A stretch of DNA of 64,000 nt. Origin: Fibrobacter sp. UWB11. Lineage in GTDB: Bacteria > Fibrobacterota > Fibrobacteria > Fibrobacterales > Fibrobacteraceae. Shown one piece after another: positions 46,900 through 55,498 of this stretch. Where the stretch lies: positions 372,001-436,000 of the forward strand of contig NZ_FSRT01000002.1 in NCBI RefSeq assembly GCF_900143015.1. The letters run 5' to 3'. Below the pieces are notes generated by a model. That model saw nothing but the letters and a program-made list of their open reading frames with translations, did not search any database and was not told where the DNA came from. Position 1 is the first letter of the stretch. The number at the start of each line of letters is the position of its first letter. The position numbers and the translations under genes were made by a program.

Positions 46900-47925
46900 A
46901 TGACCAAAATCAGGGGATACATATTCGCCGCATTATTCACCGTCGTAGCAGGCTGTAGCAACGACGTCGCTGACGCGCATAGCGAAGAACCCCATTCCGG
47001 CAATATCGAAATTATCAGAGTCCCCGACAGCACAGACAGCGAAAGTTCTTCAAGTTCGTTTTCACGCTCGAAAATAACAAACATCTTTTTTTCAAACCAC
47101 GTAGAAATTCTTTCATCGTCAAGTATTGAGCCCTCGTCGTCGAGCAAAGCACCGGAATCAAGCAGTTCAAAGCCGGTCCCAAAATCGTCCAGTTCCGAGG
47201 CGAAATCATCAAGTTCCGAACCACCCAAAAGTTCCAGCGCCACCCAGAGCAGCTCCAGTTCCGACGCCCCCAAATCCAGTGCCGCACTCTATTTTTACGA
47301 TTGCACCGAGCACGACTGCGTCACCATGGAATACTTGAATCCAGACGTTTCTTACGGCGAATTTTTGGACAAGCGCGATGACCAGGTTTACCGCACCATA
47401 GTCATTAGCAATCATGTGTGGACCGCGCAAAACATGAACTATAAAATCGAGACCGAAGAGAACGACGAAGTAACCAACTGGTGTTACGCCAACAACCCCG
47501 AACACTGCCAAAAATTTGGAAGGCTCTACACTTGGGAAGCCGCAAAAAAAGTATGTCCTGAAGGTTGGCATTTGCCCACTGTCGATGAATGGGGGGAACT
47601 TTTAAAGGACCACTCTTGCAGCATTGAACCTTATCAAGACACCGTTCTCATTTTCAATTGCTCCGGAGGCGAATTAAAAGCAGCCGAAACATGGGGCAAA
47701 GTCAACAAGGATCCCAACGGTTTTTCCGTCGTTGCAGCAGGAATTCACTACACAGACGGATTCCATTCGTACAACGAATACGCATTATTTTGGACATCAA
47801 CAGAATTTGAAGATCCTTCCTTCTATGCGGCTAGTTTCAATGAATCCGATGGTGCTACCCTTTGGCCCCATAACAAAAACGAATACGGGCTATCCGTCCG
47901 TTGCGTCAAAGGGAACGCGGAATAA
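46900..47925 (+). CDS. FISUMP-domain lipoprotein with Ser-rich linker
   Basis: A 341-residue lipoprotein with lipobox V-A-G-C (Cys19). Residues 45-130 are a low-complexity linker of S-S-S-S blocks separated by K/P/E words. The C-terminal half (about 150-341) is the Fibrobacter succinogenes major paralogous domain (TIGR02145): V-I-S-N-H-V-W-T-A-Q-N-M-N, then Y-T-W-E-A-A-K-K-V-C-P-E-G-W-H-L-P-T, then L-F-W-T-S-T-E and L-S-V-R-C-V-K-G. These domains are very numerous in Fibrobacter, are surface exposed, and have a C-type-lectin-like or formylglycine-enzyme-like fold; ligands are unknown. A sigma-70-like promoter ends 8 nt before the ATG. Confidence 0.9.
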   Translation: MTKIRGYIFAALFTVVAGCSNDVADAHSEEPHSGNIEIIRVPDSTDSESSSSSFSRSKITNIFFSNHVEILSSSSIEPSSSSKAPESSSSKPVPKSSSSEAKSSSSEPPKSSSATQSSSSSDAPKSSAALYFYDCTEHDCVTMEYLNPDVSYGEFLDKRDDQVYRTIVISNHVWTAQNMNYKIETEENDEVTNWCYANNPEHCQKFGRLYTWEAAKKVCPEGWHLPTVDEWGELLKDHSCSIEPYQDTVLIFNCSGGELKAAETWGKVNKDPNGFSVVAAGIHYTDGFHSYNEYALFWTSTEFEDPSFYAASFNESDGATLWPHNKNEYGLSVRCVKGNAE

Positions 47926-48000
47926 GACGAAAATAAATTTCGCCGGCACTTGCGTTTTCTATCTTTAGATTTATAAACTTTTCAACCCCAAAGTTCCATT

Positions 48001-50280
48001 ATGTACGATCCTCGATTTTTACCCATTTGCAAAGAAGACCTGGACGAACTCGGTTGGGATTACGTTGACGTGATTATCATCAGCGCCGACGCCTACGTGG
48101 ACCACCCTTGCTTTGGGCATGCGGTTGTCGGGCGACTTTTGGAACATGAGGGTTTGCGCGTAGCGATTTTGCCGCAGCCGAACTGGCGCGATGACTTGCG
48201 CGATTTTAAGAAGCTTGGCACTCCGAGACTTTTCTTTGCGATTTCGAGCGGCATGGATTCCATGGTGAACCACTACACCGCCGCAAAGCGCCTCCGCAGT
48301 GACGACGCCTTTACGCCGGGGAACAAGGCGGGATTCCGCCCAGATTATGCGACATACACATACGCCAAGATTTTGAAGAAGCTCTACCCCGACGTGCCGC
48401 TGCTCATTGGCGGCCTCGAATCGAGCCTTCGCCGCGTGACGCATTACGACTACTGGAGCAACAGACTCAAGCCGAGCATTCTTTTCGATACGCAGGCCGA
48501 TATTCTCGTTTACGGCATGGGCGAAAAGCCTCTGAAAGAAATTGTTCGGTTGCTCAAAAAAGGCGTTCCGTTCTCGAGCCTGAATTCCGTTCCGCAGACC
48601 GCCTACTTGGCGCCCAAGGGGAACGTCCCGAAGAACAGCAAGTGGGAAGACTTGCGACTGTACAGCTACGAAGAATGTCTGGAAAGCAAGAGGAACCAAA
48701 TCGAGAACTGCCGCAGGGTGGACATTGAATGTAACAAGTGGTTCCAGCACCGCATTCTGCAAGATGTCGCAGAACAGACCGTGGTGATTAACCCAGCCTA
48801 CCCGCCGCTGGAATACGGTGAGCTGGACGAAAGCTTTGAATACCCCTACGCCCGCGAACCGCACCCGCGCTACAAGAAGCGCGGCAACATTCCGGCGTTC
48901 GACATGATCAAGTTCAGCATTAACACGCACCGTGGCTGTTTTGGCGGTTGCAGTTTTTGCGCCATCAACGCACATCAGGGCAAGTTCATCGCAAGCCGTA
49001 GCCGCGAAAGCATTCTGCGCGAAGTCGAAATCGTCACCAACATGGAAGGCTTTGCCGGCACGATTACAGACCTTGGCGGCCCCAGCGCAAACATGTACAA
49101 CATGCGTGGCCGAGATCCGAGCCGTTGCCAAAAGTGCGCACGAGCCAGTTGCCTCACGCCCAAGATTTGCGACAACATGGACACGCACCATAAAGAAATT
49201 TTGGAGCTGTACCGCGAAGTGCGCAACCACCCGAAAGTGAAGCACCTGTTCATCGGAAGCGGCGTTCGTTACGACATGCTCTTGCAGGAGACCGACGACG
49301 AAGAGCTCCGCAAGGACCATGAAGAATACGCACGCGAACTTATCGACTACCACGTGAGTGGCCGCTTGAAAGTCGCTCCAGAACACACAAGCGATGCCGT
49401 GCTGAAATTGATGCGCAAACCGAGCTTTACGCTGTTCCACAAGTTCAAGGAATTCTTTGACGACGAATGTAAACGCATCGGCAAAAAGCAGCAGCTGATT
49501 CCATACTTTATCAGTAGCCATCCGGGATGCACCGAAGCCGATATGGCCGAACTTGCACTCGAAACAAAGCAATTGGGTTTCCAGTTGGAACAAGTGCAAG
49601 ACTTTACACCAACGCCGATGACCATTGCGACCGAAATGTTCTACGCCGAGATGACGCCAGACGGAAAGCCGCTCTTTGTCGCCAAAACGCCCGAAGAAAA
49701 AGCAAACCAGAAGCAATTCTTCTTCTGGTACATTCCTGCAAACCGCCCGCACTTGCGCGAAGTTTTGGAACGCCTCAAGATGGGTAAGGTCAGTCGCTTG
49801 CTACTGAGCCGCACTGCAATGGCGGAGGGCAAGGAATACTTCCCGAGCAAGGAACGCGAAGAAAACGAAGACTTCCGCAATCGCGAAATGCAAAAGCGCG
49901 ACGAACGCACAAATGCATTACGCCCGAAAAAAGAAAAGGTCAAGAATCGCTGGCGCGATGACGGGTACGAAAGTCGTGGATTCAGCGAAGGTCGTGAATC
50001 GCAAAGGGAACCGCGCGAATTCCAGTTCCGCGAAGAACGCTTTAGTGAAAGCCGCGGGAACCGCTTTAGCGAAAATCGCCGCGACTTCCATCGAGATGAA
50101 CGTCGCGACTTTGACCGCCGAGGCAATGTATTTGATGACCGCCGCGGGAATCAGCAGAATGCGCCGTTCCGCGAGCACCGTAACGTTGAAGACAAGAACC
50201 GCTTCAACAGCGGCGAGATAAACCTCGCCAGCCGCCGTTCACACGGTAAAGGCTTCAAGAAGCCATCGTTTAAGAAGTAG
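48001..50280 (+). CDS. YgiQ-family radical SAM protein with Arg-rich C-terminal tail
   Basis: A 759-residue cytoplasmic UPF0313/YgiQ-type protein. The N-terminal domain (about 18-290, S-A-D-A-Y-V-D-H-P-C-F-G-H-A) is of the cobalamin-binding-like type. The radical SAM barrel has the 4Fe-4S cysteines C313, C317 and C320 (R-G-C-F-G-G-C-S-F-C) and continues to about 600 with E-H-T-S and S-S-H-P-G-C motifs. From about 640 the chain becomes a low-complexity tail rich in Arg, Glu, Phe and Ser (R-F-S-E-S-R-G-N type units) ending K-G-F-K-K-P-S-F-K-K. The family usually ends near 620-740 with a shorter basic tail. The reaction of YgiQ is unknown. Confidence 0.92.
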   Translation: MYDPRFLPICKEDLDELGWDYVDVIIISADAYVDHPCFGHAVVGRLLEHEGLRVAILPQPNWRDDLRDFKKLGTPRLFFAISSGMDSMVNHYTAAKRLRSDDAFTPGNKAGFRPDYATYTYAKILKKLYPDVPLLIGGLESSLRRVTHYDYWSNRLKPSILFDTQADILVYGMGEKPLKEIVRLLKKGVPFSSLNSVPQTAYLAPKGNVPKNSKWEDLRLYSYEECLESKRNQIENCRRVDIECNKWFQHRILQDVAEQTVVINPAYPPLEYGELDESFEYPYAREPHPRYKKRGNIPAFDMIKFSINTHRGCFGGCSFCAINAHQGKFIASRSRESILREVEIVTNMEGFAGTITDLGGPSANMYNMRGRDPSRCQKCARASCLTPKICDNMDTHHKEILELYREVRNHPKVKHLFIGSGVRYDMLLQETDDEELRKDHEEYARELIDYHVSGRLKVAPEHTSDAVLKLMRKPSFTLFHKFKEFFDDECKRIGKKQQLIPYFISSHPGCTEADMAELALETKQLGFQLEQVQDFTPTPMTIATEMFYAEMTPDGKPLFVAKTPEEKANQKQFFFWYIPANRPHLREVLERLKMGKVSRLLLSRTAMAEGKEYFPSKEREENEDFRNREMQKRDERTNALRPKKEKVKNRWRDDGYESRGFSEGRESQREPREFQFREERFSESRGNRFSENRRDFHRDERRDFDRRGNVFDDRRGNQQNAPFREHRNVEDKNRFNSGEINLASRRSHGKGFKKPSFKK

Positions 50281-50284
50281 TTTT

Positions 50285-50442
50285 AGGAGTGCGCAAGCAC
50301 ACTCCACCATTGCAAAATCACTTCGTGATTTTGCCAAACGCGCGGCTCGGTTATAGCCAAGCGAGCTTGGCTGCAACACTCGCCTTATGCGTTTGTCGCC
50401 CTAAAAGGCTCATTTAGGAGCGTGCAAGCACGCTCCACCATT
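50285..50442. repeat. Palindromic repeat pair, one copy forming the 3' end of prmA
   Basis: AGGAGCGTGC-AA-GCACGCTCC (50416-50437) is a perfect inverted repeat that also contains the last codons and stop of prmA. A second copy (50285-50309) with one arm mismatch lies about 130 bp away, and both are followed by ACCATT. The segment between holds a CAAAATCAC/GTGATTTTG hairpin. The palindromes may act as terminators for the convergent genes. Confidence 0.6.
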
Positions 50443-51256
50443 CGCCTTTGGTGCGTTCGACGGAGACTTTGAAACCAGCCTCATCGAACCACTTGAGGAT
50501 GTAATCCTTTTCGACTTCGAGCTGACCGCTGATGATGAGTTCGCCGCCTTCGGCGAGCAAGTCTTCGATGTCGTCGCGAAGCGGCCAAAGTTCGCTGCGG
50601 ATCATGTTGCAGAGAATCACATCGAACTTCGTTCCATCCTTGAACGCATCCAGGAATCCGAGCACGCAGTCACTTTCACCAAAACCATTGCGTTCAAAGT
50701 TTTCCGCAATGCAGGGAATCGTGAGCGGGTCAATTTCCGTACCCACAGCAAGGCTTGCGCCCTTACGACGAGCAAACATCGCAAGAATGCCCGTTCCCGT
50801 TCCAATGTCGAGAACAGTCTTGCCCTTAAAATCGATATTTTCCATAAGCGCAGCACAGCTACTCGTCGTTTCGTGCTCGCCCGTTCCAAATGCAGTCTTT
50901 GCCTCAAGCTCCAAGACAACCGCTTCAGGATCTTCCGGCGTGAATTCCACCCAAGGTGGACGCACCCAAAGGTGCTCGCTCACAGCCACCGGCTGTGCGC
51001 GGTCACGCCACCACTTGTCCCAATCCTTTGCAGGCTCTTCGGTGACCTTGAAATTGTACTGCGGAAATTCCGCCACGATGCGGTCGCGTTCCGCCTTGTC
51101 GCCCGTGTAAAAACAGAACTCCGTGCGGCCAGCGGTCACCGGGTCGAGTTCTTCGAGCGTCGCAACACCCGCCTCGAAAAGCAGGTAGCTTGCAATTTCA
51201 TATTCTTCATCGGGGCAATTGCCCTCAGCCTTGTACCAAGTTTCAATTTTCTGCAT
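50414..51256 (-). CDS. prmA: Ribosomal protein L11 methyltransferase PrmA
   Basis: A 280-residue SAM-dependent methyltransferase that trimethylates ribosomal protein L11. The N-terminal L11-recognition domain (about 1-70) is followed by a linker with D-W-D-K-W-W-R-D and W-V-R-P-P-W, then the catalytic core: F-G-T-G-E-H-E-T-T-S, D-I-G-T-G-T-G-I-L-A (motif I) and L-C-N-M-I (family N-I/P-x motif, here N-M-I). Length is typical (about 290). The family has G-T-G-x-H-x-T-T, fully kept here. No Shine-Dalgarno is seen in the AT-rich stretch before the ATG. The last residues W-S-V-L-A-R-S lie in a palindromic repeat. Confidence 0.9.
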   Translation of the reverse strand: MQKIETWYKAEGNCPDEEYEIASYLLFEAGVATLEELDPVTAGRTEFCFYTGDKAERDRIVAEFPQYNFKVTEEPAKDWDKWWRDRAQPVAVSEHLWVRPPWVEFTPEDPEAVVLELEAKTAFGTGEHETTSSCAALMENIDFKGKTVLDIGTGTGILAMFARRKGASLAVGTEIDPLTIPCIAENFERNGFGESDCVLGFLDAFKDGTKFDVILCNMIRSELWPLRDDIEDLLAEGGELIISGQLEVEKDYILKWFDEAGFKVSVERTKGEWWSVLARS

Positions 51257-51340
51257 AGTTTAAATTTATCAAATTCAACGGAGCATTGAAACGCGCGCGC
51301 CAAATAACGCCGGAAAAAGAAATATATTTGAGAAAAGACC

Positions 51341-52378
51341 ATGCTTTACATCCATCAATTCCCAGACTGGACGCGGTTCCGCTTCGATTCTCCCAAGGTG
51401 CTCCAAGCGCTTGGGCAGACACGCCTTGAAGAAGGCAAGCTCATCGGAATCATGCAAATCTGCGGACTCAAGGACATCGAAGCAAAACTCCTCGCCGAAG
51501 ACATCGTCGCCAATTACGCCATCGACGGCTACACGCTGGACCCCGCGCACACACTTGCCGAAGTGGAACTCAAAAGCAAGGGCTCACAAAACTTTATCAA
51601 AAACTACCTCGGCGCCATCCAGAACGCCTCGCAGCCACTCACCGAAGAACGCCTATTCAACTGGCATTCCGCGATGGGTCAGAACAAAGTCTTAAAGTTT
51701 CGCGAAGTCCCGAATGAAGTGCAAACGACCATCGACGAAAAGCAACTCCATTTTGTAGGCCCGAATCCGGAACGCCTCCAAAGCGAAATGGAAAACTTTT
51801 TATCGTGGTTTGAAAGCGCAAATATAGACGGGGTGATTAAAGCCGCAATTGCACATTTCTGGTTCATCACAATCCGACCATTCGCCGACGCAAACGGAAG
51901 ACTAGCCCGCGCCATCACGGCAATGCAACTTGCACGCACCGAGAACACGACTCATTGCCAATACGCGCTGAACAAACAAATTAACATTCACAAAGGCGAA
52001 TACTTAAAGATCCTCGCACGCACACAAGCCGCAAGCGGTGACCTCACCGAATGGATTTTATGGTTCCTGCAAATGATGCGGGACGCCATCAAAGATAGCG
52101 AACAACTTTTCGCTTCTGAAATCAGCCGCATCCAGTTCCGCAGCGCCCACGCAAACGACACGTTCAGCGCCCGCGAACAGCAACTCATCGACGAAATCAT
52201 GGCAGGCCGCCTCGCGCAACCCTTCACCGCTAAAGAAGCCGCCGCCTTCTTCAACGCAAGCCACGACACCGCCCTCCGTGAAATCCAGAGTCTCATGGAC
52301 AAAGGAATTTTGCAAACAAACAACAAAGGCGGCCGCAGCATGCGATACAGACTGAAGGATGAAAGGGTGGAAGGGTAA
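51341..52378 (+). CDS. Fic-domain protein with degenerate catalytic motif and winged-helix C-terminus
   Basis: A 345-residue protein with an N-terminal DUF4172-like part (Y-I-H-Q-F-P-D-W-T-R-F), a Fic core (about 100-230) and a C-terminal winged helix (about 285-340, T-A-K-E-A-A-A-F-F-N-A-S). Active Fic enzymes have H-P-F-x-x-G-N-G-R-x-x-R. Here it reads R179-P-F-A-D-A184-N-G-R-L-A-R190: the catalytic His is Arg and the first Gly is Ala. The anion-hole N-G-R and last Arg remain. The N-terminal S-x-x-x-E-G inhibitory motif is also altered (N-Y-A-I-D-G). So AMP transfer is probably lost, while nucleotide binding and DNA binding may persist. Confidence 0.85.
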   Translation: MLYIHQFPDWTRFRFDSPKVLQALGQTRLEEGKLIGIMQICGLKDIEAKLLAEDIVANYAIDGYTLDPAHTLAEVELKSKGSQNFIKNYLGAIQNASQPLTEERLFNWHSAMGQNKVLKFREVPNEVQTTIDEKQLHFVGPNPERLQSEMENFLSWFESANIDGVIKAAIAHFWFITIRPFADANGRLARAITAMQLARTENTTHCQYALNKQINIHKGEYLKILARTQAASGDLTEWILWFLQMMRDAIKDSEQLFASEISRIQFRSAHANDTFSAREQQLIDEIMAGRLAQPFTAKEAAAFFNASHDTALREIQSLMDKGILQTNNKGGRSMRYRLKDERVEG

Positions 52379-52383
52379 ATAAA

Positions 52384-52447
52384 AAACATCGGTAACCTTC
52401 CTGCTTTCCGGCATCACCAACCGGAGCGTGTTTTCCGATGCTTTTTA
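52384..52447. terminator. Complex hairpin after the Fic gene
   Basis: ATCGG...CCGAT enclosing TTCCGG/CCGGAg, then GCTTTTTA: a branched or bulged stem that may end fic transcription. The gap to 52,636 further holds AT-rich DNA and the leader described with the phosphoesterase gene. Confidence 0.45.
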
Positions 52448-52636
52448 GATAATATACAATCAAATTTCACAAAAGTCAAGTTCCTTAATTTTTCACCTAC
52501 ATTTCTCTTTTTTCCATAAAATATATTCGGGAGCATGTCCGGCACTTGTCGGGGACATGATGGGTGGTTGATGGGTACTTGTAGGGTAAAAATTCGAAGC
52601 CTTGTTTCCAAATGCACGGGAATATAGATTACAGGC

Positions 52637-53479
52637 ATGAAGTATTTCTTTATAAGCGACTTACATGTCGATTTCTATGCACCCTTGTCCCGCAATGTTT
52701 CAACATTACGAAAGTATTTTGAATCATTCTTCGAACGGAACTTTTTGCCAGCAGACGCTTGCTGTATCGCTGGAGATATCGCAAACGACTATTTCACCTA
52801 CGTAGAATTCCTGAAGTTCATTGCGGAAAAATACAACTGCGTATACGTATGCCTTGGAAATCACGACATCATCATGGAGCTAGACGGACGATTCGGAGTT
52901 GACCGCGAATTTAAAACCTCTGAAGAAAAAATTGCCTACTTCATTGCAGAAGCAGATAAAATTCAGAACGTCATGTTGCTCGAGAATCGAATTGCAGACG
53001 GCATCGCTGGTTGCATGGGAATGTGCGATTTCAAGTACATGCATTCACCCGCAGCATCAGAAATCATGAATAAGATGTTATGGGCAACGCGATGGTTCGA
53101 TGGCAGACATTGGAATTACATGAAAAATGACAGCGGACGCCTTTGGAAACACTACGACAGCGTTTTTCGCACACTCTCCCTAAAGCGACCCAAAATCATG
53201 ATGTCGCATTTTCTGCCGCTGGAATTCGAAATGCCCGAACGCTACCGAAACGACCCATACTCAAACTTTTTCTATTTCCATGGAGCAACCTACCTAGAAA
53301 ACTTGGACGATGGAAGCATCTGGCAAGCAGGCCACACGCACACCGCAATGAAACGGGAGTTCATGGATGCAAAGGGTAAACGTCACTTGCTCCTATGCAA
53401 TCCCGTTGGATACCCTGATGAAAATCCCTATGCGGAATATGGATTGAGGCGGGAAGATTTTGTGGTGGAAGTGGAGTGA
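52637..53479 (+). CDS. Calcineurin-like metallophosphoesterase
   Basis: A 280-residue cytoplasmic protein with all metal-binding blocks of the calcineurin-like family in order: D8-L-H10, A-G-D-I, L-G-N-H-D, M-S-H-F and G-H-T-H-T. It should bind two metal ions and hydrolyse a phosphoester; the substrate (nucleotide, nucleic acid or small molecule) is unknown. The leader (52,530-52,636) has an ATGTCC/GGACAT stem and two ACTTGT(C/A)GGG words, and the ATG is preceded by ACAGGC, a poor Shine-Dalgarno. It lies between the Fic gene and the defence island and shares strand with the former. Confidence 0.85.
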   Translation: MKYFFISDLHVDFYAPLSRNVSTLRKYFESFFERNFLPADACCIAGDIANDYFTYVEFLKFIAEKYNCVYVCLGNHDIIMELDGRFGVDREFKTSEEKIAYFIAEADKIQNVMLLENRIADGIAGCMGMCDFKYMHSPAASEIMNKMLWATRWFDGRHWNYMKNDSGRLWKHYDSVFRTLSLKRPKIMMSHFLPLEFEMPERYRNDPYSNFFYFHGATYLENLDDGSIWQAGHTHTAMKREFMDAKGKRHLLLCNPVGYPDENPYAEYGLRREDFVVEVE

Positions 53480-53613
53480 AACGGAGGAGATACTCAATCA
53501 CTTTTCGCGATGTTTCGCTTCGTTCTCTATTATATCCTGCTTACGAACAATAGAGCCATGCCACGATGTAAGTCCCATATTAGGCTTTTCCGCAACCTGC
53601 GGAAACATCCGCA

Positions 53614-54621
53614 TTACCCCTTCTTCTTTTTCACCTTTTTCTCAATACTTTTAATCGTCTCAAGATATGCCTTTTCCACAGGGCTTAGCGTTAATACCTG
53701 ATATTTCCGATATTCATCAAGAGCTTTATCAACAGCCTGTTTGTGGCTCACGCTTCCCGCATTATCAAGGAGCTTTTCCCCTGTCGAAGAAAGCACCTTA
53801 TCTAGATGCTCCACATAATCGCTCATGTGCATCTGATTATGGCGAATTGCCTGGACTTCCGCAAAATCAAAATAACCCGAAACTAGATTATTCAGCACCT
53901 TGAGTTCTTTTTCGTCCAAATAATTCTTAGCAACCACTACATCTTTTCTTGTCGGCATGCTCCCGCTAAATGTAGTCAAACCCATAAACGGTTTATCGGC
54001 ATCCGCCCGTTCAAAGATGACTTCGGCTGCGGTATGCCCATGCGCAGCATAATGTAACTTGTTCTGCACCATCTTGAAAAAAGCGATGGACTCTTTGCTT
54101 TTAGGGTCATAATCAACGCTAGTCGCATACAAATCGAGAACTTGCCGATACAAAGCCTTTTCGCTAGAGCGGATATCGCGAATTCTATCCAAAAGTTCAT
54201 ACCAATAATTTCCGCCACCCGCTTCCTTGAGCCTCTGGTCATTCAGCAAGAATCCCTTTTTCAAGTATTCTTTGAGTTGCTCGGTTGCCCAGCGCCGAAA
54301 ACGAGTCGCCAGGATCGACTTTACGCGATAACCGAGAGAAATAATCATGTCAAGATTGTAAAAGACCTGTTCTCTGCCAACTTCGCGAGATCCCTCAATT
54401 TGAACTGTTCGGAATTTCCGAACAGTTGCCCCTTCGTCAAGTTCACCTTCTTCGAAAATATGCTTGATGTGTTCGCTGATATTCGCCTTGCTCGACTGGT
54501 ACAAATCTACAAGCTGCGCCTGCGTAAGCCAGACAGTTTCGTCTTCAAACCGGACATCAATCTTTGTCTGTCCATCATCAGTCTGGTATATAACAATTTC
54601 ACCTGTTTTATTCTCTGACAT
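53614..54621 (-). CDS. RhuM-family protein
   Basis: A 335-residue protein of the RhuM (virulence RhuM) family, often found in genomic islands and next to restriction systems. The N-terminal half has F-E-D-E-T-V-W-L-T-Q-A-Q-L-V-D-L-Y, S-E-H-I-K-H-I-F-E-E-G-E-L and Y-N-L-D-M-I-I-S-L-G-Y-R-V-K-S, the family core that resembles a DNA-binding BRO/KilA-like helix-turn-helix domain. The C-terminal part has the H-x-H-T-A-A-E-V-I-F-x-R-A-D-A segment with Fic-like features, then F-A-E-V-Q-A. The end is Lys-rich. GAGG lies six bases before the ATG. It is the last gene of a minus-strand run, 91 nt after the DUF2971 gene. Function unresolved. Confidence 0.88.
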   Translation of the reverse strand: MSENKTGEIVIYQTDDGQTKIDVRFEDETVWLTQAQLVDLYQSSKANISEHIKHIFEEGELDEGATVRKFRTVQIEGSREVGREQVFYNLDMIISLGYRVKSILATRFRRWATEQLKEYLKKGFLLNDQRLKEAGGGNYWYELLDRIRDIRSSEKALYRQVLDLYATSVDYDPKSKESIAFFKMVQNKLHYAAHGHTAAEVIFERADADKPFMGLTTFSGSMPTRKDVVVAKNYLDEKELKVLNNLVSGYFDFAEVQAIRHNQMHMSDYVEHLDKVLSSTGEKLLDNAGSVSHKQAVDKALDEYRKYQVLTLSPVEKAYLETIKSIEKKVKKKKG

Positions 54622-54712
54622 CTAAAACCTCTAATTCCCGTTTTTCCTCTAGTCCTTAAAATAGGTTCTTGAATAACCTCGTGCAATAGGTAGGATTGTT
54701 GCAGCAAAATAT

Positions 54713-55498
54713 TCATTTCAAAACATCGATAGGCTCTGGCCTCAGTCTAAACGCATCAGGGTCAACAGTCATTTTGTAAATCTTCATTTCAGGATTGAGC
54801 CCTCGTGCAACTTTCACAATTTCTTTTTGTTTATCTTCTGCGATATTAATGCTAAGATATAGCGAATAGAAACATTCTCTCCCAATCTGTGGGTAAAAAC
54901 GAAGATCTTTAATGTCACTATTTCTTTTTCTATTCTTTGTCTTAGGCTGAAATTCACAAGGCGTAAGTCCGGGATGAGGCTCATCTAATATTAGTCGAAC
55001 TTCCTGTTCATGCTCCCAAGCTTTCGCTTTGGTAGATAGTTGGTAATCAAAAAATCGTCCATTATCAAAATCATGGAAATAATCAGGTTTCTTGATAATG
55101 TCTTTATATTGTACCTCTAGTTTTTGTACACCAATACATTTTCCAAAAAATTTATTAGAAAGGTCCGCATCAGCCTTTTCCATGTCTATTCCAATGCACA
55201 CGCCTTTATGATTTCCATAATAGCTCCACATAAGCAAAGCATCATTGACCTTAGATAAGCTGCAAATCCAAGCATTCTCCCAACTTCTTATGTACGAAGA
55301 CGATTCTAATAATCTGACAATATGTGCCGGCCAGACTTTACATTTTGCCTCAGGAACATTTGAAAAATTTATCAAACTAGGATGGCAATCGAAAGGATCG
55401 TTCAATCTTGATGCGTTGGTAAATTGCAGATTATGATATTTCAACATATTCAAACCACCATCAGCATCAAGATATTTGTACAATACAGGTGATGTCAT
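54713..55498 (-). CDS. DUF2971 protein
   Basis: A 261-residue soluble protein with the DUF2971 pattern: L-Y-K-Y at the start, F-T-N-A-S-R-L-N-D-P-F-D, W-S-Y-Y-G-N-H-K-G-V-C-I-G-I-D and K-A-W-E-H-E-Q-E-V-R-L. DUF2971 proteins are common in phage-defence and mobile regions but have no proven biochemical role. Its ATG overlaps the stop of the upstream membrane-protein gene (ATGA, 55495-55498), so the two are translated together. The gene is AT-rich compared with the region before 53,500. An effector role is possible but is inference from context. Confidence 0.82.
   Translation of the reverse strand: MTSPVLYKYLDADGGLNMLKYHNLQFTNASRLNDPFDCHPSLINFSNVPEAKCKVWPAHIVRLLESSSYIRSWENAWICSLSKVNDALLMWSYYGNHKGVCIGIDMEKADADLSNKFFGKCIGVQKLEVQYKDIIKKPDYFHDFDNGRFFDYQLSTKAKAWEHEQEVRLILDEPHPGLTPCEFQPKTKNRKRNSDIKDLRFYPQIGRECFYSLYLSINIAEDKQKEIVKVARGLNPEMKIYKMTVDPDAFRLRPEPIDVLK

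Noticed and set aside
53460-53701. Short plus-strand ORFs between the phosphoesterase and RhuM genes
   Set aside because: They are overlapped by the RhuM gene end, lack ribosome sites, and show no family pattern.
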